Notes: generated by a model not told the origin, from the sequence alone. 64,000 nt of DNA from Jiangella alba (GCF_900106035.1 NZ_FNUC01000003.1:1488001-1552000), one strand, 5' to 3'; shown: positions 23,914 to 32,959, counted from the stretch's first letter. Translations and numbers: made by a program.

Positions 23914-25814
23914 CGGCCCGGGCCGAGCTCGGCCTCGGCCCCGCGGCGCCGTACGGCCGCGGGGCGCCGTACGGCCCGCGCTGGGCGGCGCACGGCCGCT
24001 CGCTCGCCGCAGCCGCGGCGGAGCTGGCGGCGGGCCGGCCGGATGCGGCCGAGGCGATGCTCGCCGGGATCCGAGCCGCGACGGAGGGCAGCGACGACGC
24101 CGAGGGCCGCGACCTGCGCGCCCGCACCCTGCACCTGCTCTCGATGGCCGCCGACGATCGAGGCGACCTCCCCGCCGCCCTGACGCTGGCCGACGAGAGC
24201 CTGGCCCTGGGCGGCCCGGCCACCCGCGCGGCGACGCTGGTCAACCGCGCGCAGACGCTGGAGCGACTGGGCCGCAGCACCGATGCGCTGCGCGACCTCG
24301 ACGCCGCCGCAGCCGCCGTCGGTGACCTGGCTGCCGGCGGTGACCCGGCGGCGGTCGGTGGCCCGGCCGGCGCGGGCGTCGATGGCGGGCCGGAGCGGGG
24401 GAGTACCCACCCCTCCCGGCCGGGTGGGCCACCTACTGTACGGGCGCGCACCGACAACATCGCCCAGCACGACGCCGTGCCCGCCGACGGTCCCGTTCCC
24501 GCTGACGTCGACGGCGGGCCGGAGCGGGGGAGTACCCACCCCTCCCGGCCGGGTGGGCCACCTACTGTACGGGCGCGCACCGACAACATCGCCCAGCACG
24601 ACGCCGTTCCCGCAGACGGGCCCGTTCCCGCCCAAGGGGCCGCCGTCGCCCCGGCCGCTGAGCCGCCTGCCGTCCTCGTGTTCGCGCTGCACAACAGCCG
24701 CGGCGTCTCGCTGCTGAGCCTGGGCCGGGCGGCGGAGGCCGAGGCGGCGCTGCGCCGCGCGCTCGCCGTCGCGCACGAACGCGACCCGGGGCTGGCCGGG
24801 CACGCGCACGCCAACCTCGCGGCGCTGGCCGCCCGCGTCGGCGACCACGAGGCCGCCGCTCAGCAGCTCGGCCTGGCCGCCGACCTGCACGCGCTGACCG
24901 GAGACGACGCCGCCCACGCCCTGGCGCGGGAGAACCAGGCGCGGCAGGCGCTGGGCCGCGGTGACCTCGCGGCGGCCGAGCGTGGGTTCGCGGCCGCGCA
25001 GGAGGCGTACGAGCGGCTCGGCCGGGTGCACGACGTCGCCGGCTGCCAGGTGGGGCGGGCGGCGGTCGCGCTGCGCCGCGCGCGGCCGGGTGCGGCGCAG
25101 CAGCTGCTGTCGTCCGCCGTGACGGTGCTGGCCGACGCCGGTGACGCCGCCCAGCTGACCGAGTGCCTGCTGCTGCAGGGCGACCTCACCACCGTCGTCC
25201 AGGGCTTCGCCGCCGGCGAGGAGGTCTACCTGGCCGCCCGGGAGCGGTGCGAACGGCTCGGGCTGCGGCACGAGACCGCCCGCGTCGACGTCCGCCGGGC
25301 GATGATCGTCGCCGCCTCGACCCGCATCACGCCCCGCCGCAAGGAGCGCGTCCGCCGCCGCGAGGCCGCGCTCGGACTGGTGCTGCCCGCCGCGCTCGCC
25401 ACCGACGCGATCCGGTACGGCTTCCCCGCCGGGCCGGTGCGCGAGCGGTGGGCCCGCTCCGTCGCCGCGCCCGCCCTGACGCTGGCGTTCGAGCTGGTCA
25501 CCCGGCTGGAGTGGACGGCGCTCGCGTTCGAGCTGGTCGAGCACGCGGCCGCGACGGTGACCCTGACGCCGTCCGCCGAGTCGCCCCGCCTGCTCGACGC
25601 CGTCGACGCGTTCGCCGGGCACGCGTGGGCCGCGCTCAGCGCCGCCGCCACCGACGGTCCCGGGTTCGCGGCGCCGGGCACCGACCGGCTGGCGCTGCCG
25701 CCGCGGCTGCGGATGCTGCCGTCCGGCGACGGTGTGCTGGACGGCTTCATCGACGCGGCCGAGGAACGCTACGGGTTCCCGGTGCGTTCCGCCGAGGTGG
25801 TGCCGGCATGGTGA
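23910..25814 (+). CDS. TPR-repeat protein, third gene of TPR-CHAT cassette
   Basis: A 634-aa helical protein from GTG 23910. Tetratricopeptide-like units are visible, e.g. TRAATLVNRAQTLERLGRST, LHNSRGVSLLSLGRAAEAEA, HAHANLAALAARVGDHEAAA and ALARENQARQALGRGDLAAA. After about residue 156 two tandem 43-residue copies of VDGGPERGSTHPSRPGGPPT... interrupt the TPR array. They derive from a dispersed DNA repeat. TPRs are protein-binding scaffolds and are commonly encoded with or fused to CHAT proteases, as here. Confidence 0.75.
   Translation: MTARAELGLGPAAPYGRGAPYGPRWAAHGRSLAAAAAELAAGRPDAAEAMLAGIRAATEGSDDAEGRDLRARTLHLLSMAADDRGDLPAALTLADESLALGGPATRAATLVNRAQTLERLGRSTDALRDLDAAAAAVGDLAAGGDPAAVGGPAGAGVDGGPERGSTHPSRPGGPPTVRARTDNIAQHDAVPADGPVPADVDGGPERGSTHPSRPGGPPTVRARTDNIAQHDAVPADGPVPAQGAAVAPAAEPPAVLVFALHNSRGVSLLSLGRAAEAEAALRRALAVAHERDPGLAGHAHANLAALAARVGDHEAAAQQLGLAADLHALTGDDAAHALARENQARQALGRGDLAAAERGFAAAQEAYERLGRVHDVAGCQVGRAAVALRRARPGAAQQLLSSAVTVLADAGDAAQLTECLLLQGDLTTVVQGFAAGEEVYLAARERCERLGLRHETARVDVRRAMIVAASTRITPRRKERVRRREAALGLVLPAALATDAIRYGFPAGPVRERWARSVAAPALTLAFELVTRLEWTALAFELVEHAAATVTLTPSAESPRLLDAVDAFAGHAWAALSAAATDGPGFAAPGTDRLALPPRLRMLPSGDGVLDGFIDAAEERYGFPVRSAEVVPAW
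24378..24635. repeat. Two tandem in-frame copies of a repeat-B-like element inside the TPR gene
   Basis: The unit is 129 bp (43 codons): copy 1 at 24378-24506, copy 2 from 24507. They are almost identical at the DNA level. The core, ACCCACCCCTC...GGGTGGGCCACC...GCACCGACAACATCG, resembles repeat B at 27142, 39716 and 50469. The element entered and duplicated without breaking the frame. Confidence 0.8.
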
Positions 25815-27085
25815 GCCTGCGCCGCCGCTCCGCCGTCGACCTGCGGGTGCTCGACGGCCTCGGCGCCGCGCGGCCGGTCGTCCAGGTGAAGTTCGTCGAC
25901 GCCGGCGATCTGTACGTGACGTGGCGGTGGGAGCACGCGCCCGGCGAGCCGCGCGTCACGGCGCTGGAGCGCTCCCGCGTCCAGCCGGCCCTCGACGACC
26001 TCGCCCGGGCGCTGCCGTCGCCGCTGCCCGGCGAGGACCCGGCCACGGCGCTCGCCCGTGCGCTCGGCGGCCCGCTGCTGGACCGCGAACGCGAGCACGC
26101 GCTCACCACCCGGCTGGCGCAGACGCTGCTGCCGTTCCACCTGGCGGCCGAGCTGAACGAGCTGGGCGTCCGCGGGGTCCGCCCGCACCTGCGCGTCCAG
26201 CCGTCGCCGTCGACCGCCCAGGTGCCGTGGGAGGCGCTGCCCGGCGACGCGGGGGAGCGGGTCGCCGATCTCGTCGACGTCTCCGTACTGCCGCCCGCGA
26301 CCGTGCGCCACGCCATCGGCCGCCGGGTCGCGCCGTGGGACCCGGCCGGGCCGGTGGCCGCGGCGCTCGATCCGCGGGTGCCCGGTTTCCCGGACGGGTC
26401 GGCGCTCGGCTCGGTGCTCGGGCCGGTCGAGGCCGGGTCCGCGCTGGCGGCGATGGTCGCCGCCCTCGGGCCGCGGCTGCGCCCGTCCGTCCCGGTGGCC
26501 ACCGACGCGTTCCGCCGCGACGACGTCGGCCGCGACCGGCTGGAGGGCGAGCTGGCCGCGGCCGCCCGCTTCCTCTACGTCGGGCACGTGACGACGGCCG
26601 AGCACGGGCTCGGCGCCGCGCTGCATCTGTCCTGCCCGGCGTCGGCGCCCGGCCGCGCGGCGCCGGTCGGCGCGCACCGTCCGCTCACCGCGGCCGACCT
26701 CGCCTTCGGGCACCGCACGGACGACCCGCGGCCGTGGCGGCTGCCCGCCCGGGTCGCGCTGATCGCCTGCGAGAGCGGCGGCGACGCCCGCTTCGCCGAG
26801 CCGTCCGGGCTGGTCGCGGCGATGGTGCAGGGCGGGGCCGAGCACGTGACGGCCGCGCGCTGGCCGCTGCCGACCGACGCCGGTCTCGCCGGGGCCGGCC
26901 TGGCCGCCGCCGTCGTCGCGGTGAACGACGCGCACGAGGCGCCCGACCCGGTGGCGGCGCTGGTGGCCTGGCAGCGCGAGTGCGCCGCCCGCTGGTGGAG
27001 CACCGGCGAACCGGCCTGCTCGCCGCTGTTCTGGGGCGCCTTCTCGACGGCGTACGCGCCCGCGCCCGCGGGGACGACGGCGTGA
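25808..27085 (+). CDS. CHAT domain protease (caspase-like), last gene of cassette
   Basis: A 425-aa protein from ATG 25808, overlapping the TPR-gene stop. The C-terminal half is a CHAT domain of the caspase/separase fold. The catalytic His lies in FLYVGHVTTAEHG and the catalytic Cys in RVALIACESGGDAR, followed by the typical GLVAAMVQGGAEHVTAARWPL. CHAT peptidases cleave target proteins when activated by partners. With a TPR protein this resembles bacterial conflict or programmed-response modules (inference). No toxin or substrate gene is obvious nearby. Confidence 0.85.
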   Translation: MVSLRRRSAVDLRVLDGLGAARPVVQVKFVDAGDLYVTWRWEHAPGEPRVTALERSRVQPALDDLARALPSPLPGEDPATALARALGGPLLDREREHALTTRLAQTLLPFHLAAELNELGVRGVRPHLRVQPSPSTAQVPWEALPGDAGERVADLVDVSVLPPATVRHAIGRRVAPWDPAGPVAAALDPRVPGFPDGSALGSVLGPVEAGSALAAMVAALGPRLRPSVPVATDAFRRDDVGRDRLEGELAAAARFLYVGHVTTAEHGLGAALHLSCPASAPGRAAPVGAHRPLTAADLAFGHRTDDPRPWRLPARVALIACESGGDARFAEPSGLVAAMVQGGAEHVTAARWPLPTDAGLAGAGLAAAVVAVNDAHEAPDPVAALVAWQRECAARWWSTGEPACSPLFWGAFSTAYAPAPAGTTA

Positions 27086-27141
27086 ACGCGAGCCGGCCCG
27101 TGTCCCGCGCGCGTCGGGACGGTACGAACGCGAGCCGTCCG

Positions 27142-27201
27142 ATGACCCGCCCCTCTAGGGAGGGTGCCCACCCTGCGGGCGGGCACCGACAACGTCGGCC
27201 G
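27142..27201. repeat. Dispersed palindromic repeat B, copy
   Basis: ATGACCCGCCCCTCTAGGG onward, then AGGGTGCCCACCCT and GGGCGGGCACCGACAACG. It can fold by pairing CCCGCCC with GGGCGGG around an inner AGGGTG.CACCCT hairpin. It lies between the CHAT gene and the next operon. It is the same sequence, in the opposite orientation, as at 39716 and 50469. Confidence 0.8.
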
Positions 27202-27245
27202 AATCCGTGATCGGTAGGAGCGACGCGGCTGACAACGTCGGGGAC

Positions 27246-28064
27246 ATGGCCGCACCCGACTACTCCGACGTCGTGTTCTCCGTCCACGACACCGGCGACC
27301 ACATCGTGCGGGAACGGCCGCGCGGCGGCGCCGGAGCCTGGACGTTGCTCGTCCTCGCCTGCCTGGTCCTGCTGGCCACCCTGCCGGTCGCGCTCATCGT
27401 GCTCTTCGTGCTGATCGCGAGGGAGCACGGGTTCGGTTACGTCGCCCTGCGCGCCGGCCCGCCGGCCGTGGTCGTGCTGGCCGCTGCGATCGCCGTCAAC
27501 GCGCTGGGTGAGCGACTGACCGGCCGGTCCAGCGCCGGGACCCGGCTGATGCTGGGCGTCGGGCTACTGGGGTTCGGCGCCACCATCACGGCGCCGCTCG
27601 AGGAAGCGTGGTCCGACACCGGCTCGAACCTGCCGGTGCTGATCGCCGCCACCATCCCGGGCTCGGTCGCGGTGGCCGGGGTGATCCTGATCGGCCGTGC
27701 GATCACGCTGGCCCGTGGCGCGCTGCGCCGGCAGGAGCGCATGCGGCAACTGCGCGCCCGGGGCCATCGAGTCGACGGCGTCCTGGAGTCGGTGCGGTTC
27801 CTGAAGACCTGGGCGGGGTCGCAGCCGGAGTTCGAGGTCGTCGCCGGTTACGCGGGGGAGCACCGGGTGACCGCACGGCTGCTGACCGAGCCCGAGCGCG
27901 TGCCGCTGCCGGGCGCTCGGCTGTGGGTGCACACCGACCCGGCCGCTCCCGGCGACACCGACGTGCTGATCGAACTGGACCCGGCGGCGCCCGTCGAGTT
28001 CGACCCGCGGGGAGAGGACTACCGGCGGCCCACGGGCGACAGCGGCGGAGGAGGTGGCGGATGA
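27246..28064 (+). CDS. Hypothetical membrane protein (DUF3592-like)
   Basis: A 272-aa protein. ATG 27246 is preferred to an upstream GTG at 27207, which abuts repeat B. There are four hydrophobic segments in residues 32-150. A cytosolic domain then reads RQLRARGHRVDGVLESVRF and goes on to FEVVAGYAGEHRVTARLL, the pattern of DUF3592-type proteins. The C-terminus is a Gly-rich tail. Its stop overlaps the next start (ATGA), so it is the first gene of a three-gene operon. Function unknown. Confidence 0.6.
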   Translation: MAAPDYSDVVFSVHDTGDHIVRERPRGGAGAWTLLVLACLVLLATLPVALIVLFVLIAREHGFGYVALRAGPPAVVVLAAAIAVNALGERLTGRSSAGTRLMLGVGLLGFGATITAPLEEAWSDTGSNLPVLIAATIPGSVAVAGVILIGRAITLARGALRRQERMRQLRARGHRVDGVLESVRFLKTWAGSQPEFEVVAGYAGEHRVTARLLTEPERVPLPGARLWVHTDPAAPGDTDVLIELDPAAPVEFDPRGEDYRRPTGDSGGGGGG

Positions 28065-29047
28065 GGCGCCGCGTTCTCATCGTGCTCGCGCTGGTCGTCG
28101 CGGCACTGGGCGCCGGTGTCGCCGCGCTCGCCGCCGACGGCGTCGACGGTCCCACGCGGCCGTCGCTGGACCTCGCGGTCACCACGGTCGACGGCCGCGA
28201 CGTCGCCGTCGTCGCGTACCGGCACGAGGCCGGCGGCACGATGGGCGGCATCCTGTGGATGTTCTCGCGGGAGGTCACCGTCCGGGTCACGGCCGTCGAC
28301 CTCGAGACCGGCGACCACCTCTGGGACCGGCAGCTCTCCGCCGCGTACCCGGCCATCGAGGCCGGCGTGCTCGCCGCCGGCGCCGGCTACGCGTACGTGA
28401 CCACCGACGACGGCCTGGTGATCCTCGGCCTGGACGACGGCGACGTGGTGGCTCGCGGCGACGGTGTCGACGGGCTCGGCGCGGCGTATCTCGCCTCGCG
28501 CACCGCCTACGCCCATGACGCCGCGACGGACGCCGTCGTCACCCTGACCTCGGGCGGCGAGGTTATGGCGATACCAGTCGGGGCGACGACCGCTGGGCCC
28601 GCCGACCCGGGGGCCGCGGCCCGCTGGCGCGACGTCCTGAACGTCGACGACGAGCGTGACCTGTACGGCAACCAGCCGGGCACGACGTCGAAGAGCGCTC
28701 TCGCCGCGGACGGCAGCTCGATCGACCTCAACACCTGGGCCACCCGGACCGACTTCTTCCTGCTCGACACCCGCGCCGAGCGGTACGGCGTCGCCGCGGG
28801 GTCCGGGTTCTACGTCCTGGAGGCGCTGGAGCAGCCGCACTCGTCGCTGACGGTCGTCGACCCGGAGACGTACGAGCCGGCGCACACGTACCGGTTGCCC
28901 GGGACGTTGCGGCAGGTGGTGAACGCGCCCGGCGGCCGGGTGCTGATCCTCACCGAGAACGACGAAGACACCGGCCTGCTGGTCGTGGTCACCGCCGCCG
29001 GCTTCACCGAGTTCATGGTTGGCGACCCCGGAATGCGGTGGTTCTGA
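28061..29047 (+). CDS. Membrane-anchored beta-propeller-like protein (PA2928-like)
   Basis: A 328-aa protein from ATG 28061. An N-terminal signal/anchor helix (RRRVLIVLALVVAALGAG) is followed by repeated strand units such as TVRVTAVDLETGDHLWDRQL and YAYVTTDDGLVILGLDDGDV. This is the blade pattern of PQQ/YncE-like propellers. Part of the sequence recalls the PA2928 family (tentative). The domain should be outside the membrane. Coupled by ATGA overlaps to both neighbours; the next gene is a paralogue. Confidence 0.6.
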   Translation: MRRRVLIVLALVVAALGAGVAALAADGVDGPTRPSLDLAVTTVDGRDVAVVAYRHEAGGTMGGILWMFSREVTVRVTAVDLETGDHLWDRQLSAAYPAIEAGVLAAGAGYAYVTTDDGLVILGLDDGDVVARGDGVDGLGAAYLASRTAYAHDAATDAVVTLTSGGEVMAIPVGATTAGPADPGAAARWRDVLNVDDERDLYGNQPGTTSKSALAADGSSIDLNTWATRTDFFLLDTRAERYGVAAGSGFYVLEALEQPHSSLTVVDPETYEPAHTYRLPGTLRQVVNAPGGRVLILTENDEDTGLLVVVTAAGFTEFMVGDPGMRWF

Positions 29048-30198
29048 TGCGACGGCGCCTGGGCGCGGCCGCGATGGCCGTGATGATCGTCGTGCTCGTC
29101 CTCGGCGCGTACGTCGTGCCGGGCTTCGTGATCCGGACGACCGCGTCCATCGAGGGGCGGCCGTTCTTCACGACCGTCGACGGGCGCGACGTCGCGCTGA
29201 TCGGCTACGACGACGACGGCATGCCCGGCCTGCGGCCCGGTGGCCTGGGCACGGGCGTCCTGGCCGTCGACGTCGCGACGGGGGAGACGGTCTGGGACGC
29301 GGAGCTGCCGGAGGCGACGTGGAGTCCGGAGGTCGTCGCGGCCGGTGAGCGGTACGTGTACGTGCGGCACACGTTCGGCGTGGCGATCATCGAGCTCGAC
29401 GACGGCGACACCGTGGCGAGCGATGAAGGCATCGACGGGCTCGGCGACGAGGTGCCGCACGGCCGCTGGGACAACTACGTGTACGACCCGCGGCGCGAGG
29501 CCGTGCTCTTCGCGACCGACGACGGCGACACCCGTCAGTTCCCGCTCGACGAGACCGCCGCCGTGCCGGCCGACGATGCCACTCGCGACACGTGGGGGTG
29601 CCAGGTCGGCCGCGAAGGTGGCGCCGCGCCCATCACCTACGACGTGACCCGTCCGGTGGCCGAGACCGGCGACATCGGGCTCGTGCCGCCGGACGGCACG
29701 CCGGCCGGGCTGGCGATCACCCGCCTGCACGTCGTCGAGGACGGGGTTCAGCGCGAGCTGTCGCCGGTCGACTTCTACGCCGCCGGGCTGGTGCAGGAGG
29801 TCGTCCCGAAGCTGCCGCCGGAGCGGGCCTGCGTCGGCCTGGACTGGCCGTACGACCTCTTCGAACCCGGCGACGAGGCGGTCCTGACGACCGCCGGCCT
29901 CGCCACCGGGCACGTCGTCGTCCAGAGCAGCGCCGGCCCCAACGACGAGGAGAACCGGCGGCTCACCGTGGTCGACGTCGAGACCGGCGCCATCACCGCC
30001 ACCCTCGACGTGCGCGGCGGCGTCGAGTCGGCCTCCACGGCTCCGTCCGGCGAGCTCGTCCTGATCGTCGAGGCCGGCTGGGAGGGACCGTTCGGCTCCC
30101 CGGGTGGCCCGTGGCCCACCGACCACGTCGTGATCGTCGGCGCCGACGGCGCCGTCCGCGACATCGTCGTGGCGGAGAAGGGCTGGTTCGGGCTCTGA
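29047..30198 (+). CDS. Membrane-anchored beta-propeller-like protein, paralogue
   Basis: A 383-aa protein from ATG 29047 (overlapping the previous stop). It has a signal/anchor helix, AAAMAVMIVVLVLGAYVV, and the same opening pattern as its neighbour: FFTTVDGRDVALIGYDDDG, then VLAVDVATGETVWDAELP and AIIELDDGDTVASDEG. It is a diverged tandem duplicate with additional C-terminal blades. Role unknown. It converges on the Abi gene, 10 nt away. Confidence 0.6.
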   Translation: MRRRLGAAAMAVMIVVLVLGAYVVPGFVIRTTASIEGRPFFTTVDGRDVALIGYDDDGMPGLRPGGLGTGVLAVDVATGETVWDAELPEATWSPEVVAAGERYVYVRHTFGVAIIELDDGDTVASDEGIDGLGDEVPHGRWDNYVYDPRREAVLFATDDGDTRQFPLDETAAVPADDATRDTWGCQVGREGGAAPITYDVTRPVAETGDIGLVPPDGTPAGLAITRLHVVEDGVQRELSPVDFYAAGLVQEVVPKLPPERACVGLDWPYDLFEPGDEAVLTTAGLATGHVVVQSSAGPNDEENRRLTVVDVETGAITATLDVRGGVESASTAPSGELVLIVEAGWEGPFGSPGGPWPTDHVVIVGADGAVRDIVVAEKGWFGL

Positions 30199-30208
30199 CC
30201 ACCTCGGG

Positions 30209-31111
30209 TCAGCGTCGCCAGAGTCGACTCGCGTCCTGCCAGTGCCCCTGGGCGCCTAGATGTGTCAGCGGGACAGCTCGGACGGTGGGGAACGACCTCA
30301 CTACGGCCGGCAGCAGCGTGGTTCGTCCGAGCCGAAGTCGATCCAGCAGGAACTGGATCAAGGTCAGCTGGCCGTAGGTACGGTTCCACGACGTCGTGGC
30401 GGAGTCGAGATCCGGATGCGACCCGACGGGAGGCAGTTTCGGAACGATGGTGTGCACTCTGTTGAAGAGGCGGCCATGATGTGCGCAGGTGTTGCGTACG
30501 AGGTTGAGGGACTTGAGCCAGCTCTCGAGCTGTGGCGCCCGGAGTCCGCACACCGCGGCGATCTCGTCCTGCACGCGACGCGGAGCGAACCCGAACAAGT
30601 AGGTCAGACCGCCCCAGTCCAGGACTTCGACGGCCGCCCAGACGGGGAGTGTCCCGCCGTACTTTCCGTAGTGGTGGGCGACGAAGTCTTCCCGCGACGA
30701 GGTCAGTGCCGCCTGGTAACCGTCGAGCCACCTGCGGTAGGTACCTCCGCGTAGCGCCCTCGGGCCCAGCTTGCTCGGATCAAGGTGGATGCACGGGTCG
30801 AGCCGGCCGAGCTCGTGACCGAGCAGCGCGCGTATCGCCAGTTCGATCGGGGCGAGGGCGGAGAAGGTGGCTGCTCTCAGGGCCGCATCGAAGTCGTAGA
30901 GCGCGACCACATCCGTCAGCCGGGTGTCGGGGAAGAAGTCGTCGCCGCGTTCGGTTCCGTCCCATCGCCGGAACGGGTACCAGTAGCCGCTGAGGCGGTA
31001 GTAGTTGACCCGGCGAAGAACCTCGATCGCAGCGTCTCGGTCGCCGACGTCCATGCCACGTCGACACAGCAGGTCGACCTGCTGCTCAAAGGTTTGGTAT
31101 GCCTTGACCAC
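30209..31111 (-). CDS. Abi family protein (abortive-infection-like, HEPN motif)
   Basis: A 300-aa protein if started at GTG 31111, giving VKAYQTFEQQVDLLCRRGM, the usual Abi_2 opening. A longer frame to 31219 would run through a terminator and is rejected. Family features are RRVNYYRLSGYWYPFR, LYDFDAALRAATFSALAPIE and the C-terminal RNTCAHHGRLFNRV, an R-x4-H type HEPN RNase motif. AbiD/AbiF relatives abort phage infection. No strong ribosome site is visible, and codon use is less GC-biased than in the neighbours, suggesting transfer. Confidence 0.83.
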   Translation of the reverse strand: MVKAYQTFEQQVDLLCRRGMDVGDRDAAIEVLRRVNYYRLSGYWYPFRRWDGTERGDDFFPDTRLTDVVALYDFDAALRAATFSALAPIELAIRALLGHELGRLDPCIHLDPSKLGPRALRGGTYRRWLDGYQAALTSSREDFVAHHYGKYGGTLPVWAAVEVLDWGGLTYLFGFAPRRVQDEIAAVCGLRAPQLESWLKSLNLVRNTCAHHGRLFNRVHTIVPKLPPVGSHPDLDSATTSWNRTYGQLTLIQFLLDRLRLGRTTLLPAVVRSFPTVRAVPLTHLGAQGHWQDASRLWRR

Positions 31112-31133
31112 GACTGCAACCGTCCCGGCCAGG

Positions 31134-31182
31134 AAAAAAAATGAGGACCGGCCCTGGACCCACGAAATGGGCGGAACCGGTC
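31134..31182 (-). terminator. Rho-independent terminator after the 31226-31978 gene
   Basis: On the minus strand GACCGG (31177-31182) pairs with CCGGTC (31146-31151), with inner GC pairs, and eight T follow (31141-31134). It stops transcription 44 nt past the TGA at 31226, just upstream of the Abi gene. Confidence 0.75.
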
Positions 31183-31225
31183 TTGGTGATGTCGATCTTA
31201 GTCGACCCACTGTGACCATGCAACG

Positions 31226-31978
31226 TCAGCGCTCGTTGCGGACGGGCTCGACCTGCCAGTTCGTGGGACCGTCGGGCAGCAGGACCTGCCACTGGCTGAT
31301 GGACGAGGCACGGAGGAGGTAGCCGCCCTCGGCCTCGGGGCCGAACAGCTCGGTCGCCGGCAGCACCCGGCGGCTGCCGATGCGCTTCTGCGCGGCCTCG
31401 CGCGCGTCGTCGTCGTGCCTGAGCACGTCCAGCCAGGTGTGGAAGGCGGCATGCAGCCGTCCCGCCTGGGCGTCGCCGGCCCGGGTCTCGATGGCGATCC
31501 GGGACGGGTCGGTGCCCTCGTTGGCCTCCAGCCGCAGGGTGCTCAGGAACGTCTGGACCATGATTCCCTCACGGTTGATCCGCTCGTAGAGCTCCCGCAG
31601 GTAGCGGGGGTGGTCGCGCTTGCCGCGCACGTACGACACCGGCGCCCAGCACAGCCCGGCCACGCCCAGCCCGAGCAGCAGGAACCAGGGCGGCCAGTAT
31701 GCGATCAGCCCCAGCCACGCCGGCGCCGAGCCGTCGAATGGGTCGAGCGGCCGCTGGTAGCGCATCAGGTGCAGGCCGACCGCGAGGCAGAACGCGCCGC
31801 CGACGCCGTACATCACCGGCATGGCCAGGTATTCGCCACGCCGCGGCAGCAGCCGGGTGAAGGTCTCGAAGTCGGAGAGGTCGGGCGGGTTTCGGCGCCG
31901 CGACGACGGCGCCGGGCCATCGGCCGGTGTGCGCCGCCAGGCCGCCGCGGGGTCGCCGGGCCACGAGTGCTGCGTCAT
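31226..31978 (-). CDS. Hypothetical membrane protein
   Basis: A 250-aa protein from ATG 31978. It has an Arg/Pro-rich N-terminus and two membrane helices (about residues 53-72 and 89-112, LIAYWPPWFLLLGLGVAGLC). A soluble C-terminal domain reads GIMVQTFLSTLRLEANEGTD and AAFHTWLDVLRHDDDAREA. I do not recognise a family. It is followed by a strong terminator and lies 43 bp downstream of lipA on the same strand. Confidence 0.6.
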   Translation of the reverse strand: MTQHSWPGDPAAAWRRTPADGPAPSSRRRNPPDLSDFETFTRLLPRRGEYLAMPVMYGVGGAFCLAVGLHLMRYQRPLDPFDGSAPAWLGLIAYWPPWFLLLGLGVAGLCWAPVSYVRGKRDHPRYLRELYERINREGIMVQTFLSTLRLEANEGTDPSRIAIETRAGDAQAGRLHAAFHTWLDVLRHDDDAREAAQKRIGSRRVLPATELFGPEAEGGYLLRASSISQWQVLLPDGPTNWQVEPVRNER

Positions 31979-32020
31979 GCCGGCATCGTCGCGGCGGGGC
32001 CGCGCCTACCGATCACAAGG

Positions 32021-32953
32021 TCAGCGGGCGGCGCGGGCCTCCATGGCCTGCCGGTAGAGCCGTCCGGCGCGGTACGACGAGCGCACCAGCGGCCCGGACA
32101 TGACGCCGGCGAAGCCGAGCTCCTCGGCCTCGGCCTGCAGCTCGACGAACTCCTCGGGCTTCACCCACCGCTCGATCGGGTGGTGGCGCACCGACGGGCG
32201 CAGGTACTGCGTGATGGTGATGAGGTCGCAGCCCGCGCCGTGGAGGTCGGCCAGCGCCTGGGAGATCTCCTCGCGGGTCTCGCCCATGCCCAGGATGAGG
32301 TTCGACTTGGTGATCATGCCGGCGGCGCGGGCGATGGAGATGACGTCCAGCGAACGCTCGTACCGGAACGCCGGCCGGATGCGCTTGAAGATGCGCGGCA
32401 CGGTCTCGACGTTGTGCGCGAACACCTGCGGCTCGGCGTCGAACACCTGCTGCAGGAGGTCGGCCTTGCCGGAGAAGTCGGGGGTGAGGATCTCGACCCC
32501 GGTGTTCGGGTTGAACTTGTGGATCTCGCGGATGGTCTCGGCGTACAGCCAGGCGCCCTCGTCGGGCAGGTCGTCGCGGGTGACGCCGGTGACCGTGGCG
32601 TAGCGCAGGCCCATGGCCTGGACCGACTCGGCGACCCGGCGCGGCTCGTCGCGGTCGAGGTCGTCCGGCTTGCCGGTGTCGATGAGGCAGAAGTCGCAGC
32701 GGCGGGTGCAGTGGTCGCCGCCGATGAGGAACGTCGCCTCGCGGTCCTCCCAGCACTCGAAGATGTTGGGACAGCCGGCCTCCTGGCAGACCGTGTGCAG
32801 GCCCTCGCGTTTCACCAGCGACTGCAGCTCGCGGTACTCCGGGCCCATGGTCGCCTTCGTCTTGATCCAGGAAGGCTTCTTCTCGATCGGCGTCTCGGCG
32901 TTGCGCACCTCGAGGCGCAGCAGCCGACGTCCCTCCGGCGCGACAGTCACCAC
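32021..32953 (-). CDS. lipA: Lipoyl synthase
   Basis: A 310-aa radical-SAM enzyme that inserts sulfur at C6 and C8 of protein-bound octanoyl groups. The radical-SAM motif is CTRRCDFC. The auxiliary [4Fe-4S] cluster motif is [12 protein letters not shown], and the C-terminal serine ligand lies in [12 protein letters not shown]. The start is a GTG at 32953; a second GTG follows at once. It is 6 nt downstream of lipB, in the usual biosynthetic order. Its substrates are the lipoyl domains of SucB, encoded at 41.2-43.0 kb. Confidence 0.96.
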   Translation of the reverse strand: MVTVAPEGRRLLRLEVRNAETPIEKKPSWIKTKATMGPEYRELQSLVKREGLHTVCQEAGCPNIFECWEDREATFLIGGDHCTRRCDFCLIDTGKPDDLDRDEPRRVAESVQAMGLRYATVTGVTRDDLPDEGAWLYAETIREIHKFNPNTGVEILTPDFSGKADLLQQVFDAEPQVFAHNVETVPRIFKRIRPAFRYERSLDVISIARAAGMITKSNLILGMGETREEISQALADLHGAGCDLITITQYLRPSVRHHPIERWVKPEEFVELQAEAEELGFAGVMSGPLVRSSYRAGRLYRQAMEARAAR

Positions 32954-32959
32954 TCCACC

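Noticed and set aside
24378-24635. CRISPR array
   Set aside because: Only two 129-bp units with no spacers; the units are coding and in frame.
21611-27085. Craspase-like (Cas7-11 with TPR-CHAT) system
   Set aside because: No Cas7-11/gRAMP gene or CRISPR array is in the window, and the TPR and CHAT parts are separate proteins.
31112-31219. Longer N-terminus for the Abi protein
   Set aside because: It would translate through the terminator stem and its A/T run, and family homology starts after it.
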